Below are positions 1-9,376 of a DNA stretch of 64,000 nucleotides, one piece after another. How positions within the stretch are numbered: the stretch's first letter is position 1; the number at the start of each line of letters is the position of its first letter. The position numbers and the translations under genes are program-made. The DNA comes from Sphingoaurantiacus capsulatus (lineage in GTDB: Bacteria; Pseudomonadota; Alphaproteobacteria; Sphingomonadales; Sphingomonadaceae). Below the pieces are notes generated by a model. It saw only the letters and a program-made list of their open reading frames with translations. It did not search any database and was not told the DNA's origin. The stretch is from positions 806,001 through 870,000 of the forward strand of contig NZ_JBHRXV010000011.1 in NCBI RefSeq assembly GCF_042648405.1, given 5' to 3'.

Positions 1-1569
1 GCCCGCACCTTCCGCAACGGCGAAGGCAAGGTCATCCGCCAGATCGGCGTCAGCGAGGACATCACCGAGCGCAAGCTCGCCGCCGACCGTCTGCGCGACA
101 GTGAAGAGATGCTGCGGCTGGCGCAGGAAGCCGCCGGCATCGGCTCCTTCGAATGGAATCTGAAGACCGGCGAAAGCCGCGGCAGCCCGACCGCCTACCG
201 CATCTTCGGCCTGCCGCCGACCGACAAGATCAACCTGCCGTCGCTGACCCACATCATCCATCCCGACGATCAGGACGAGGTCCGCGACCATATCCTCCGC
301 GCCGGCCGCGGCGAGACGCACAGCAGCATCGAGCATCGCGTCATCCGCACCACCGACGGCGTGGAACGCTGGCTGCGCGTCACCGGCCGCACGCTGCCCG
401 ATGCCGCCGGCGACCTGATGCGCCGCGTGGGTATCGTCGAGGACATCACCGACGAGAAGCTCGCCGAGGCGCGGCTGCGCGAGAGCGAGGAAAATTACCG
501 CTTCACCGTCGAACTGAGCCCGCAGCTCGCGTGGACGGCCAACGGCGACGGCTCCTGCGTGGAGCTGAAGCGGCCGATCACCGAATATCCCGGCGTGCCG
601 ATGAGCGCGACCTTCGACGACTGGGCCGACGACGTCATCCACCCCGACGACGCGACCTACCGCCGCCGCGCCTGGGTACATTCGATGAAGACCGGCAGCC
701 ACTACGATTGCGAGTTCCGCGCCCGTCACCGCGACGGCAGTTTCCGCTGGGTCCGCTCCCGCGGCTGGCCGCGCCGCGACGAGACCGGCGCGGTGGTCAA
801 ATGGTATGGCGTCATCGAGGACGTCCATCCGCAGCGCGCCGCCGAACAGCAGTTGCAGCGGCTGCAGGACGAGCTGACGCAGGTCGCGCGGGTCAGCGCG
901 ATGGGCACGCTCGCCTCGGCGCTGGCGCATGAGCTGAACCAGCCGCTGACCGCCGTCGCCAATTACATGGCGGGCAGCAAGCGGCTGCTGGTCAACCATG
1001 GCGCCGCCGCCACCGATGTCGTCCTCGAGGCGCTCGACAATGCGGCGAAGTCGGCGGTGCAGGCCGGCGAGATCGTGCGGCGGTTACGCGATCTCGTCTC
1101 GCGCGGCGAGGTCAACGCGCAGCGCGTCGAGATCGCCACGCTGGTGCACGAGGCCTGCGAGCTGACCTTCGGCGACGGTCGCGGCCGCTCGATCGACCAG
1201 AGCTTCGACTTCGCGCCCGAGGCCGCGGTGGTGCTCGCCGACCGCATCCAGTTGCAGCAGGTGCTGGTCAATCTGCTGCGCAACGCTGCCGAGGCGATGG
1301 AGGACAGCGAACTGCGCAGCATCCGCCTTTCCGCAAAACCGTCAGGCGACGACATGGCGCTGATCCGAGTCGAGGACAGCGGCACCGGCGTCGCGCCGCA
1401 GGTGAAGCGCCACCTGTTCTCGCCCTTCGTCACCACGAAGGAGAGCGGCATGGGCGTCGGCCTGTCGATCTGCCGCTCGATCGTCGAGGCGCATGGCGGG
1501 CAGCTGTGGGTGGAAGACGCCCCCGGTGGCGGCGCGGCCTTCTGCTTTACCTTGAAGCGCGCCGACTAG
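1..1569 (+). CDS. PAS-domain sensor histidine kinase (5' partial)
   Basis: The reading frame is open from base 1, so the start lies upstream of the window. The visible 522 residues run from the end of one PAS/PAC unit (an ISEDITERK-like PAC tail) through two further PAS folds (about residues 37-150 and 155-285) to a HisKA domain with the phospho-acceptor His310 in the motif ALAHELNQPL. A HATPase_c domain follows, with N-box Asn428 and glycine boxes VEDSGTGVA and GMGVGLSI. The HELNQPL H-box is typical of FixL/NtrB/DctB-type kinases. No membrane segment or receiver is visible in this part. The signal sensed is unknown. It would autophosphorylate and pass phosphate to a response regulator not present here. 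Its 3' end overlaps the convergent ROK gene by 23 bp. Confidence 0.9.
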   Translation, partial: ARTFRNGEGKVIRQIGVSEDITERKLAADRLRDSEEMLRLAQEAAGIGSFEWNLKTGESRGSPTAYRIFGLPPTDKINLPSLTHIIHPDDQDEVRDHILRAGRGETHSSIEHRVIRTTDGVERWLRVTGRTLPDAAGDLMRRVGIVEDITDEKLAEARLRESEENYRFTVELSPQLAWTANGDGSCVELKRPITEYPGVPMSATFDDWADDVIHPDDATYRRRAWVHSMKTGSHYDCEFRARHRDGSFRWVRSRGWPRRDETGAVVKWYGVIEDVHPQRAAEQQLQRLQDELTQVARVSAMGTLASALAHELNQPLTAVANYMAGSKRLLVNHGAAATDVVLEALDNAAKSAVQAGEIVRRLRDLVSRGEVNAQRVEIATLVHEACELTFGDGRGRSIDQSFDFAPEAAVVLADRIQLQQVLVNLLRNAAEAMEDSELRSIRLSAKPSGDDMALIRVEDSGTGVAPQVKRHLFSPFVTTKESGMGVGLSICRSIVEAHGGQLWVEDAPGGGAAFCFTLKRAD

Positions 1570-2452
1570 CGTCCATCGCCAACGCGAAGGCGCCGGCGAT
1601 ACCCGCGTCGTCACCCAAAGCCGGCGGCACCAGATAATCGTCGCCCTTCAACCGCGGGTGCGGGATGAAGCCGGCGAGATAGCGCCGCATCGCGTCCGTC
1701 ACCGGCCCGTGCAGCCCACCCGCATTCATCACGCCGCCGCCGAGCACGATGCGCTGCGGGCTGAGCAGGAACACTGCCTGCGCGCAAAGCTGGCCGAGAT
1801 AGTCGGCGAGGATGGCGCGGAACGGGTGATCCTCGGGCAACTCGTCGAGTGGCGCGCCGAGCCGGTCGCGGATCGCCGGGCCGCTCGCCAGCCCCTCGAC
1901 GCAATCGCCGTGAAAGCGGCAGATGCCGGGATAGGCGTCATGCGGGTGACGGCGCACCAGTACATGGCCCATTTCCGGATGGGTGAGGCCGTGACGCGTC
2001 TTTTCGTCCTGCACGAAGCCGCCGCCGATGCCGGTGCCGACGGTGAAATAGACGATGCTTTCGAAGCCCTTGCCGGCGCCCCAGCGCGCCTCGCCGAGCG
2101 CCGCGCCGTTGACGTCGGTATCGATCGCCGCCGGGCAGCCGAGCTGCCGCACGAACGGGCCGAGGATGTCGGTATCGTCCCAGCCGGGCTTGGTGCCGGC
2201 GAACACGCAGCCATAGGTCGGCGACGCGGGGTCGAGATCGGCGGGGCCGAAGGTAGCGATGCCGAGCCCGGCAAGCGGCCCGAACTCGGCGACGGCGCCA
2301 TCCAAGAAGGCGGCGATCTCGGGCATCGTCTCGTCGGGGTGGCGCGTCGCGATGCGCGCGCGGCGGCGGATATCGGCGGGGCCGCTGCCGACCGCGACGT
2401 TGATCTTGGTGCCGCCGGCTTCGATGGCGGCATAGAGGGGCGTGGCGTTCAT
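1547..2452 (-). CDS. ROK-family sugar kinase, fructokinase-like
   Basis: The 301-residue protein has the ROK/actin-like ATPase layout: an N-terminal phosphate loop (EAGGTKINVAVG), a central FTVGTGIGGG phosphate-2-type motif, and the His/Cys zinc site GHVLVRRHPHDAYPGICRFH followed by GDCVEGLASG. A C-terminal adenosine motif VLGGGVM follows. The His-rich form of the zinc motif is the one seen in ROK fructokinases (Mak/ScrK type), so ATP-dependent phosphorylation of fructose or a related hexose in the cytoplasm is the likely reaction. No sugar transporter or regulator is adjacent, so the substrate is inferred from the motif alone. The ATG at 2452 is preceded by an AGAAGGAGAT-like ribosome site. 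Confidence 0.85.
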   Translation of the reverse strand: MNATPLYAAIEAGGTKINVAVGSGPADIRRRARIATRHPDETMPEIAAFLDGAVAEFGPLAGLGIATFGPADLDPASPTYGCVFAGTKPGWDDTDILGPFVRQLGCPAAIDTDVNGAALGEARWGAGKGFESIVYFTVGTGIGGGFVQDEKTRHGLTHPEMGHVLVRRHPHDAYPGICRFHGDCVEGLASGPAIRDRLGAPLDELPEDHPFRAILADYLGQLCAQAVFLLSPQRIVLGGGVMNAGGLHGPVTDAMRRYLAGFIPHPRLKGDDYLVPPALGDDAGIAGAFALAMDASRRASR

Positions 2453-2524
2453 CTCCTTCTAGCTAACATGGCTTCCCCCGATTGCTAGGTTGACCCCGGC
2501 GGCACGGCGGTGGCTCATCGCGCC

Positions 2525-3169
2525 ATGCTAACGCTCTATCACTGCGCCGATGCCCGCTCCTTCCGTTGCCTCTGGGCGCTGGAGGAGTTGCAGCTTCCCT
2601 ATGAGCTGAAGCTGCTCCCCTTCCCGCCGCGCTGGCGGCAGCCCGACTATCTCGCCGAGAACCCCCTGGGCACCATCCCGCTGCTGGTCGATGGCGACAC
2701 CCGGCTGACGGAGTCGGCGGCGATCGCGCAATATCTGGCGACGCGCGACGGCCCGACGCCGCTATCGGTCGAGCCCCACGATGCCGACTATGGCGCCTGG
2801 CTCAACTGGCTGCACCACGGCGAGGCGACACTGACCTTTCCGCAGACGCTCGTCCTCCGCTACCGCCGGCTGGAGCCCGAGGAGCGGCGGCTGCCGCAGG
2901 CGGCGGACGACTATGCGCGCTGGTATCAGAAGCGGCTGGAGGAAGGCGTCGCCCGCACTTTGTCCGACGGACGGCACTGGCTGTGCGCCGGCCGCTTCAC
3001 CGCCGCCGACATCTCGGTCGGCTATGCGCTGCTGCTGGCCAACAGCCTCGGCATGGGCGACGATTTCCCGCCGGTGATCGCCGCCTATTGGGAACGGCTG
3101 AAAGCGCGCGACGGCTTCCGCCGCGCCAAGGCGGCGCAGAAGGCCGCGCCGAAAATCGAGACGCTTTGA
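2525..3169 (+). CDS. Glutathione S-transferase family protein
   Basis: A 214-residue cytosolic GST-type protein. The N-terminal thioredoxin-like half begins MLTLYHCADARSFR and contains the glutathione-binding segment NPLGTIPLLVDG-DTRLTESAAI (cis-Pro and the Glu-Ser pair). The C-terminal half is all-helical and ends in a region with the N-capping-like FTAADISVGYAL motif. The ATG at 2525 gives the family start; a GTG at 2510 would add five residues with no support. A role in thiol conjugation or detoxification follows from family only; the substrate is unknown. The stop codon lies inside an FNR-type palindrome that seems to belong to the next gene. Confidence 0.85.
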   Translation: MLTLYHCADARSFRCLWALEELQLPYELKLLPFPPRWRQPDYLAENPLGTIPLLVDGDTRLTESAAIAQYLATRDGPTPLSVEPHDADYGAWLNWLHHGEATLTFPQTLVLRYRRLEPEERRLPQAADDYARWYQKRLEEGVARTLSDGRHWLCAGRFTAADISVGYALLLANSLGMGDDFPPVIAAYWERLKARDGFRRAKAAQKAAPKIETL

Positions 3170-3179
3170 TCCTGATCAA
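3166..3179 (+). promoter_or_regulatory. Perfect FNR/FixK-type box (TTGAT-N4-ATCAA)
   Basis: TTGATCCTGATCAA matches the FNR/Anr/FixK consensus exactly and is extended to 8-bp arms (GCTTTGAT-CCTG-ATCAAAGC, 3163-3182). It is centred about 82 bp before the ATG of the small membrane-protein gene at 3254. If it acts as a class II activator site, transcription would start near 3214. The site overlaps the stop codon of the preceding gene. The alternative, a simple hairpin, is less attractive because no T-run follows. Confidence 0.55.
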
Positions 3180-3253
3180 AGCGTCGCGGGCCTGACTCGC
3201 GCATCCTGGTTTCAGCGACGGGGATCGCCCCCGCCTTCGACCAGGAGGCCATC

Positions 3254-3691
3254 ATGAGCCAGGAAGCCCTTCTTCACCGCGACGCCTTCATGCGCGAAGC
3301 GCGCCCGACCGTCTCGCCGGTCGCCGCCGCGCCGTTCCAGCCGGGCTTGCGCCGCTTCGACATTCATCCGCGCGTCTACGGCATCATGCTGGCGTCGCTC
3401 GCCACCTTCATGGGCAGCTATGTCGCCGCCTTCTCGGCGGGCAAGGGCATGCCGATCCTGCTGGTGATCTGCGGCATCTCCTTCGTCGCCTATTTCGGCC
3501 TTGCCAGCCTGATGGAGCGGGTGTCGGGCGACCGCCAGCCCGACCAGAGCTGGGTGAGCTTCATGCGCCGCGGCGTCGACACCGACAGCGGCCACATGAG
3601 CGGCAGCGCGGCGCTGTGGCAGGTGGTGACCCTGCCGCTGCTGATGGCCGGTTTCGGGCTGTTCGTGCTGACCTACAAGGCGTTCCTCTAA
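3254..3691 (+). CDS. Small inner-membrane protein of unknown function
   Basis: A 145-residue protein that I cannot assign to a named family. About 40 polar residues precede three hydrophobic stretches: roughly residues 42-63 (YGIMLASLATFMGSYVAAF), 70-88 (ILLVICGISFVAYFGLASL) and 122-141 (VVTLPLLMAGFGLFVLTY). A conserved-looking soluble loop lies between the second and third. The start is well supported by AGGAGG eight bases upstream of the ATG. It stands alone between an upstream FNR-type box and a downstream rho-independent terminator, so it is probably a monocistronic, oxygen- or redox-regulated gene. That regulation is an inference from the box. Confidence 0.75.
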   Translation: MSQEALLHRDAFMREARPTVSPVAAAPFQPGLRRFDIHPRVYGIMLASLATFMGSYVAAFSAGKGMPILLVICGISFVAYFGLASLMERVSGDRQPDQSWVSFMRRGVDTDSGHMSGSAALWQVVTLPLLMAGFGLFVLTYKAFL

Positions 3692-3731
3692 CCGCCTGAC
3701 ACAAGCTCCCCTTCCTTCGCGGAGGTGAACC

Positions 3732-3772
3732 TGGCCCTCTTCCAACCCCATCCGGAGGAGGGCCATTTTCTT
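3732..3772 (+). terminator. Rho-independent terminator after the small membrane protein
   Basis: A 12-bp stem (TGGCCCTCTTCC pairing with GGAGGAGGGCCA, one G-T wobble) has a 10-base loop and is followed by TTTTCTT. It lies 40 bp after the stop at 3691 and just before the convergent crotonase stop at 3778, so it may serve both directions, but the T-run is on the plus strand. Confidence 0.7.
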
Positions 3773-3777
3773 GTGCG

Positions 3778-4686
<909 letters not shown>

Positions 4687-4690
4687 CGGA

Positions 4691-5863
4691 CTACAACCGC
4701 TCGATGATGGTGACGTTGGCGAGGCCGCCGCCTTCGCACATCGTCTGCAGGCCGTAGCGCTTGCCGTGGGTGTGCAGCGCGTGGACCAGCGTGGTCATCA
4801 GCTTGGTGCCCGAGGCGCCCAGCGGGTGGCCGAGCGCGATGGCGCCGCCGTGGATGTTGAGCTTCGCCGGGTCGGCGTTCAGCTCCTTCAGCCAGGCGGT
4901 GGGGATGCTCGCGAACGCTTCGTTCACCTCATAGAGGTCGATGTCCTCGATCTTCATGCCGGCGCGTTCGAGCGCCCGCCGTGTCGCGTTGATCGGTGCT
5001 TCGAGCATGATGACCGGGTCCTCGCCGAACACGCTGACGTGATGGACGCGGGCGATCGGCTCGACGCCGAGCGCCTTCAGCCCGCGCTCGCTCACCACCA
5101 TGACGCCGCTGGCGCCATCGCAGATCTGGCTGGAGGTGGCCGCGGTCAGCCGCCCGCCGTCGACGAGCAATTTCACGCCCTTGATGCCGTCGAGGCTGGC
5201 GTCGAAGCGGATGCCCTCGTCGACATGATGCTGCTCGGTGGCGCCGTCCTCGGTGGTCACCGCGACGGGCACGATTTCCCTGGTGAACGAACCGGCCTGC
5301 GTCGCCGCGGCGCCGCGGCGGTGGCTTTCATAGGCGTAAGCGTCGAGTTCGTCCTTCGACAGATCGTACTTCTTAGCCACCATCTCGGCGCCGGCGAACT
5401 GGCTGAACGACACGCCCGGATAACGCGCCTTCATGTTCGGCGACATCGAGGTGCCGAGGCCGGCGTCGTAGGGAAGCTTGCTGGTCATGCCCATCGGCAC
5501 GCGCGTCATGCTTTCGACGCCCGCGGCGATGATGATGTCCTGCGTGCCCGACAGCACCGCCTGCGCTGCGAACTGCAGCGCCTGCTGTGAGGAGCCGCAC
5601 TGGCGGTCGACCGAGGTGGCGGGGACGCTTTCGGGCAGCGACGAGGCGAGCACCGCGTTGCGCGCGATGTTGTTCGCCTGCTGGCCGCCCTGCGTGACGC
5701 AGCCCATGATGACGTCGTCGATCAGCTTCGGGTCGGCGCCGGTGCGCGCGACCAGCGAGTCGAGCACCTGCGCGGCGAGATCGGCCGGGTGCCAGTCCTT
5801 CAGCCGCCCGCCCCTGCGCCCGCCCGCCGTGCGCGCCGCCGCCACGATATATGCCTCGGCCAT
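4691..5863 (-). CDS. Acetyl-CoA C-acyltransferase (thiolase)
   Basis: A 390-residue thiolase of normal family length. The nucleophilic Cys lies in SVDRQCGSSQQAL (about residue 88), followed by the NEAFASI segment, the GGAIALGHPLGASG loop with the catalytic His, and a C-terminal CEGGGLANVTII. The usual C-terminal motif is CxGGGxG; here Ala replaces the final Gly. It would cleave 3-ketoacyl-CoA to acyl-CoA plus acetyl-CoA, or run in the condensing direction. Together with the crotonase just downstream it supplies two steps of beta-oxidation. An acyl-CoA dehydrogenase and a hydroxyacyl-CoA dehydrogenase are not in the neighbourhood. Confidence 0.92.
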   Translation of the reverse strand: MAEAYIVAAARTAGGRRGGRLKDWHPADLAAQVLDSLVARTGADPKLIDDVIMGCVTQGGQQANNIARNAVLASSLPESVPATSVDRQCGSSQQALQFAAQAVLSGTQDIIIAAGVESMTRVPMGMTSKLPYDAGLGTSMSPNMKARYPGVSFSQFAGAEMVAKKYDLSKDELDAYAYESHRRGAAATQAGSFTREIVPVAVTTEDGATEQHHVDEGIRFDASLDGIKGVKLLVDGGRLTAATSSQICDGASGVMVVSERGLKALGVEPIARVHHVSVFGEDPVIMLEAPINATRRALERAGMKIEDIDLYEVNEAFASIPTAWLKELNADPAKLNIHGGAIALGHPLGASGTKLMTTLVHALHTHGKRYGLQTMCEGGGLANVTIIERL

Positions 5864-5896
5864 CTCGCTCTCCCTGTGATCCCGATCGGTACCGGG

Positions 5897-6772
5897 TTAC
5901 TTGGCGGCCGGACGGACGGGCACTCGGATATTGCACAGGTCCACCCCGCGCATGCCGATCATGAAGCCGTCGCGTTCGCGGTTGGCGCGGGCGTCGACGA
6001 AGGTGGCGAAAGCCTTGCCGTCGGTGCGCATCACTTCGAGGTCGATGCGCTCGGCCGCCGGCACGTCGGTGCCGAGGCGCACGCGCTTGATCGGTACGCG
6101 CTGCGATTCCTGTTCATAGAAGCCGAGCTGCCCGGTGCCGCGCGGCAAGGCGGTCATCAGCTCCATTCCCTGCAGGATGCGGCCGACACCGGCATAGTTG
6201 CGGTCGAGGTGGCGCGGCGCCTGCCCGATCATCGTGTAGAGTTCGGCACCCGAGCCGCTTTCGGTTGACTCGCCGCGCCCGACGCCGACGACGCCGTAGC
6301 ATTGCGCCATCCACGCCCGGCCCTTGCCGTCGCTCGCTGCCTGAAAGCCGTCGACGAAACCGACCTGTCGCGCATAGGCGTCGCGGTGGTTGAGGCGGGT
6401 GAAGGCGAGGCCCTTCGCCGACCGTTCGGCCTCCAGCGGCAGCGTGGCTTTCGCGGTGCCGAGCGACTTCTTCTCGGTGCCGTCGCCCCATTGCGTGACA
6501 TAGTTCTCCTGCACCCGGTTGATCGAGGTGCCGTCGAAGAAGCGCTCCTTCACCAAGGTCTTGATGTTGTCGACGTGGAGCGGCGCGAATTGCGGCGCCA
6601 GTTCGATGATCACTGTGCCGCCGTTCACCTCCATGTAGAGCGTGTTCGCCGGATCGACGCGGCGCCAGTCGGCGGGTTGCGCGGCGGCAACCGCCTCGGC
6701 GGTGCCGGGCTTCTTGGCGGGCGCGAAGGCGGTGAGCGAGACGGCGGCGATGGCGAGCGCGAGGCGCTTCAT
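5897..6772 (-). CDS. Exported cyclophilin-type peptidylprolyl isomerase
   Basis: A 291-residue protein with an N-terminal signal peptide (MKRLALAIAAVSLTAFA) and a cyclophilin-like domain. Motifs include LYMEVNGGTVIIELAPQFAP, then FFDGTSINRVQENYVTQWGD, a divergent form of the FHRVIxxFMIQGGD signature. It would catalyse proline cis-trans isomerisation of periplasmic proteins; the altered active-site region leaves activity uncertain. I chose the ATG at 6772 because GGAGGAAT precedes it and the signal peptide begins there; an upstream start at 6805 adds an unlikely leader. It is 33 bp upstream of the thiolase and may be co-transcribed. Confidence 0.85.
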   Translation of the reverse strand: MKRLALAIAAVSLTAFAPAKKPGTAEAVAAAQPADWRRVDPANTLYMEVNGGTVIIELAPQFAPLHVDNIKTLVKERFFDGTSINRVQENYVTQWGDGTEKKSLGTAKATLPLEAERSAKGLAFTRLNHRDAYARQVGFVDGFQAASDGKGRAWMAQCYGVVGVGRGESTESGSGAELYTMIGQAPRHLDRNYAGVGRILQGMELMTALPRGTGQLGFYEQESQRVPIKRVRLGTDVPAAERIDLEVMRTDGKAFATFVDARANRERDGFMIGMRGVDLCNIRVPVRPAAK

Positions 6773-6882
6773 GATTCCTCCCCAAGGTGATGTGGAGAGG
6801 AGCATGGCAGCGGCTTGGGCAGGGTCAAGACCGGCGCAAAAGCTTGTGCTATGCGAGACGCCCGAACCGCGAAGGGGAGCGC

Positions 6883-7965
6883 ATGACCGGTACCGTCGTC
6901 CAGATCGACCGCAACGACCTTCGCCGGGCGACGCCCGAGCCGCTGTATCCGCCGCCGCTGGCGCCGGGGCAGGCGCGCTTCCGCGTCGACAGCTTCGCGC
7001 TCACCGCCAACAACGTCACCTACGCGGCGCACGGCGACGACCTGCATTACTGGCGCTTCTACCCGGGCGCGGAAGGCTTCGGCATCGTGCCGGTATGGGG
7101 CTTCGGCACCGTCGAGGAATCGCGGGCCGAGGGCGTAGCGCCGGGCGACCGCTTCTATGGCTATTGGCCGATGGCGACGCACGCGGTGCTGTCGCCGGTG
7201 AAGGTGTCCTTGCGCGGCTTCAGCGACGGGGCGGCGCATCGCGACGGGCTGGCCCCGATCTACAATAATTACCAGCGCTGGACCGGATCGCCCGCCGACG
7301 AGGCGCCGCAGGCGCTGTTCCGGCCGCTCTACACCACATCGTTCCTGCTCGCCGACCGGCTGTCGCGCGGGGTGCGTCCCGAAGCGGTGCTGATGTCGAG
7401 CGCGTCGTCGAAGACGGCACTGGGCCTCGCGAAGGCGATCGAGGGCGACGGGATGCGGCGCATCGGCCTGACCTCGCCGCGCAACCGCGCCTTCGTCGAG
7501 GCGACCGGCGCCTTCGACCAGGTGCTGACCTATGACGAGATCGACGAGGCCGAGGCGGTCAGCGCCGCCTATGTCGATTTCTGCGGCGACCCGCAGATCA
7601 ATGGCGCGGTGCACGCGCATTTCGGCGACCGGCTGGCGATGAGCATCATCGTCGGCGACACGCGGTGGGACAGCGACAAGACCCGCGCACCGCTCGCCGG
7701 GCCGGCGCCGGAGTTCTTCTTTGCACCGACCTACCTCGTCGAGCGGCTCGCCGAGCTGGGGCCGGCGGAGTTCGACCGGCGGCTGCAGCTGAGCTGGGAC
7801 GCGTTCGTCAAGTTCAGCCGCGGCTGGCTGCACGTCGTGGACGGGCACGGGCCGGACGCGACCATCGGGCAATGGGCACGGCTGGTCGACGGCAGCGTTG
7901 ATCCGGCGGAAGGGTTGATGCTGTCGCTGTGGGCCGAATCGGCGGACGGCGATGCACCCGCCTGA
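6883..7965 (+). CDS. DUF2855 family protein
   Basis: A 360-residue protein of the DUF2855 type, recognised from segments such as FALTANNVTYAAHGD, YYLWRFYP-like WRFYPGAEGFG, and GDRFYGYWPMATHAVL. This N-terminal layout resembles the GroES-like half of medium-chain reductases (LTANNVTYA matches the quinone reductase NxxDxxxR region), and a degenerate Rossmann-like half follows (VLMSSASSKTALGLAKAI). An oxidoreductase function is plausible but not established for the family. I chose the ATG at 6883, which has GGGGAG upstream. It is divergent from the isomerase gene, with a 110-bp gap. Confidence 0.75.
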   Translation: MTGTVVQIDRNDLRRATPEPLYPPPLAPGQARFRVDSFALTANNVTYAAHGDDLHYWRFYPGAEGFGIVPVWGFGTVEESRAEGVAPGDRFYGYWPMATHAVLSPVKVSLRGFSDGAAHRDGLAPIYNNYQRWTGSPADEAPQALFRPLYTTSFLLADRLSRGVRPEAVLMSSASSKTALGLAKAIEGDGMRRIGLTSPRNRAFVEATGAFDQVLTYDEIDEAEAVSAAYVDFCGDPQINGAVHAHFGDRLAMSIIVGDTRWDSDKTRAPLAGPAPEFFFAPTYLVERLAELGPAEFDRRLQLSWDAFVKFSRGWLHVVDGHGPDATIGQWARLVDGSVDPAEGLMLSLWAESADGDAPA

Positions 7966-8021
7966 AACAACCGGCTTCGCCAAACGTCTGCGAAACGAAA
8001 GATTCGTGCCGTCGCTGACCA

Positions 8022-8046
8022 GATAGGTCAACAATGTTGCCATATC
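8022..8046. promoter_or_regulatory. Candidate operator palindrome upstream of the bkd operon
   Basis: A 25-bp near-palindrome has arms GATAGGTCAACA and TGTTGCCATATC that match at 10 of 12 positions around a single central base. It lies about 70 bp before the GTG of the E1alpha gene, in an otherwise gene-free 150-bp gap. It has the form of a dimeric regulator site, but the regulator is unknown and not encoded nearby. Confidence 0.35.
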
Positions 8047-8116
8047 TCGATCGCCTCTTGGCGGAGCCGATCGGGCGGCGTTAAGGCGGCAGCTTACTCT
8101 GGAGGGAGACGCCGCC

Positions 8117-9376
8117 GTGGCGCGACGCAACAGCCGTCCCTTGAGCCTCTATATCCCCGAGCCGAACGCGCGGCCGGGCGACGAGGCCGATTTCAGCCGT
8201 TTCGAGATTCCGCCCGCCGGATCGGTGGCGCGGCCCGACACCGCGGTCGCCGCCGCGGATATCCGCCCGATGGCCTATACGCTGGTGCGCGTGCTCGACG
8301 AGCAGGGCCAGGCGGTGGGACCGTGGGACCCCAAGCTCGACGCCGACACGCTGCGCCGCGCGCTGCGCGCGATGATGCTGACCCGCGCGTTCGACGAGCG
8401 CATGTACCGCGTGCAGCGGCAGGGCAAGACCAGCTTCTACATGAAGTGCACCGGCGAGGAGGCCGTCGCCTGCGCCGCCGCGATGGCGATCGACAATGAC
8501 GACATGTGCTTCCCGACGTACCGCCAGCAGGGCCTGCTGGTGACGCGCGGCTACAGCCTCGTCGACATGATGTGCCAGATCTATTCGAACGAGCGCGACC
8601 CGCTCAAAGGTCGCCAGCTGCCGATCATGTATTCGTCGAAGGCGGCGGGCTTCTTCTCGATCTCGGGCAACCTCGGCACGCAGGTGCCGCAGGCGGTGGG
8701 CTGGGCGATGGCCTCGGCCTATTCGGAAGACACGCGCATCGCCGCCGCCTGGACGGGCGAAGGCGCGACCGCCGAGGGCGACTTCCATTATGCGATGACC
8801 TTCGCCGCCGTTTATCGCGCGCCGGTCATCATCAACGTCGTCAACAACCAGTGGGCGATCTCGAGCTATTCGGGCATCGCCGGCGGCGACGAGGCGACCT
8901 TTGCGGCGCGGGCGCTCGGCTACGGCATGGCGGGGCTGCGCGTCGACGGCAACGATTTCCTCGCCGTTTACGCCGCGACGCAATGGGCGGCGGAGCGGGC
9001 GCGCACCAACCAGGGCGCGACCCTGATCGAGCATTTCACCTACCGCGCCGAAGGCCATTCGACGAGCGACGACCCGGCGCGCTACCGCCCCTCGGAGGAA
9101 GCCAAGCGCTGGCCGCTCGGCGATCCGATCGAGCGGTTGAAGCAGCACCTCATCGCCATCGGCGAATGGGACGAGGCGCGGCACGCCGCGCTCGGCAAGG
9201 AGCTGGTCGAGGAAGTGAAGGCCGCCGGCAAGGAGGCCGAGAGCTACGGCACGCTGTCGGGCGAGAATATCGTCAAGGCGGACTCGATGTTCGACGATGT
9301 GTTCAAGGACGTGCCCTGGCACCTCGCCGAGCAGCGCGACCAGGCGGAAGCGGAGCGTCAAGCATGGCACAAATGA
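8117..9376 (+). CDS. bkdA1: Branched-chain 2-oxoacid dehydrogenase E1 component, alpha subunit
   Basis: A 419-residue thiamine-diphosphate-dependent E1 alpha subunit. The ThDP motif is WTGEGATAEGDFHYAMTFAA with NVVNNQWAIS following (GDG...NN motif as GEG...NNQ). The long N-terminal extension (about 70 residues with SLYIPEPNARPGDE and PMAYTLVRVLDE) separates it from pyruvate dehydrogenase E1 and is typical of the BCKDH type. With E1beta it decarboxylates 2-oxoacids from Val, Leu and Ile and acylates the E2 lipoyl group. It uses a GTG start at 8117 with GGAGGGAG seven bases upstream. Its end overlaps the E1beta start by 13 bp. Confidence 0.92.
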   Translation: MARRNSRPLSLYIPEPNARPGDEADFSRFEIPPAGSVARPDTAVAAADIRPMAYTLVRVLDEQGQAVGPWDPKLDADTLRRALRAMMLTRAFDERMYRVQRQGKTSFYMKCTGEEAVACAAAMAIDNDDMCFPTYRQQGLLVTRGYSLVDMMCQIYSNERDPLKGRQLPIMYSSKAAGFFSISGNLGTQVPQAVGWAMASAYSEDTRIAAAWTGEGATAEGDFHYAMTFAAVYRAPVIINVVNNQWAISSYSGIAGGDEATFAARALGYGMAGLRVDGNDFLAVYAATQWAAERARTNQGATLIEHFTYRAEGHSTSDDPARYRPSEEAKRWPLGDPIERLKQHLIAIGEWDEARHAALGKELVEEVKAAGKEAESYGTLSGENIVKADSMFDDVFKDVPWHLAEQRDQAEAERQAWHK

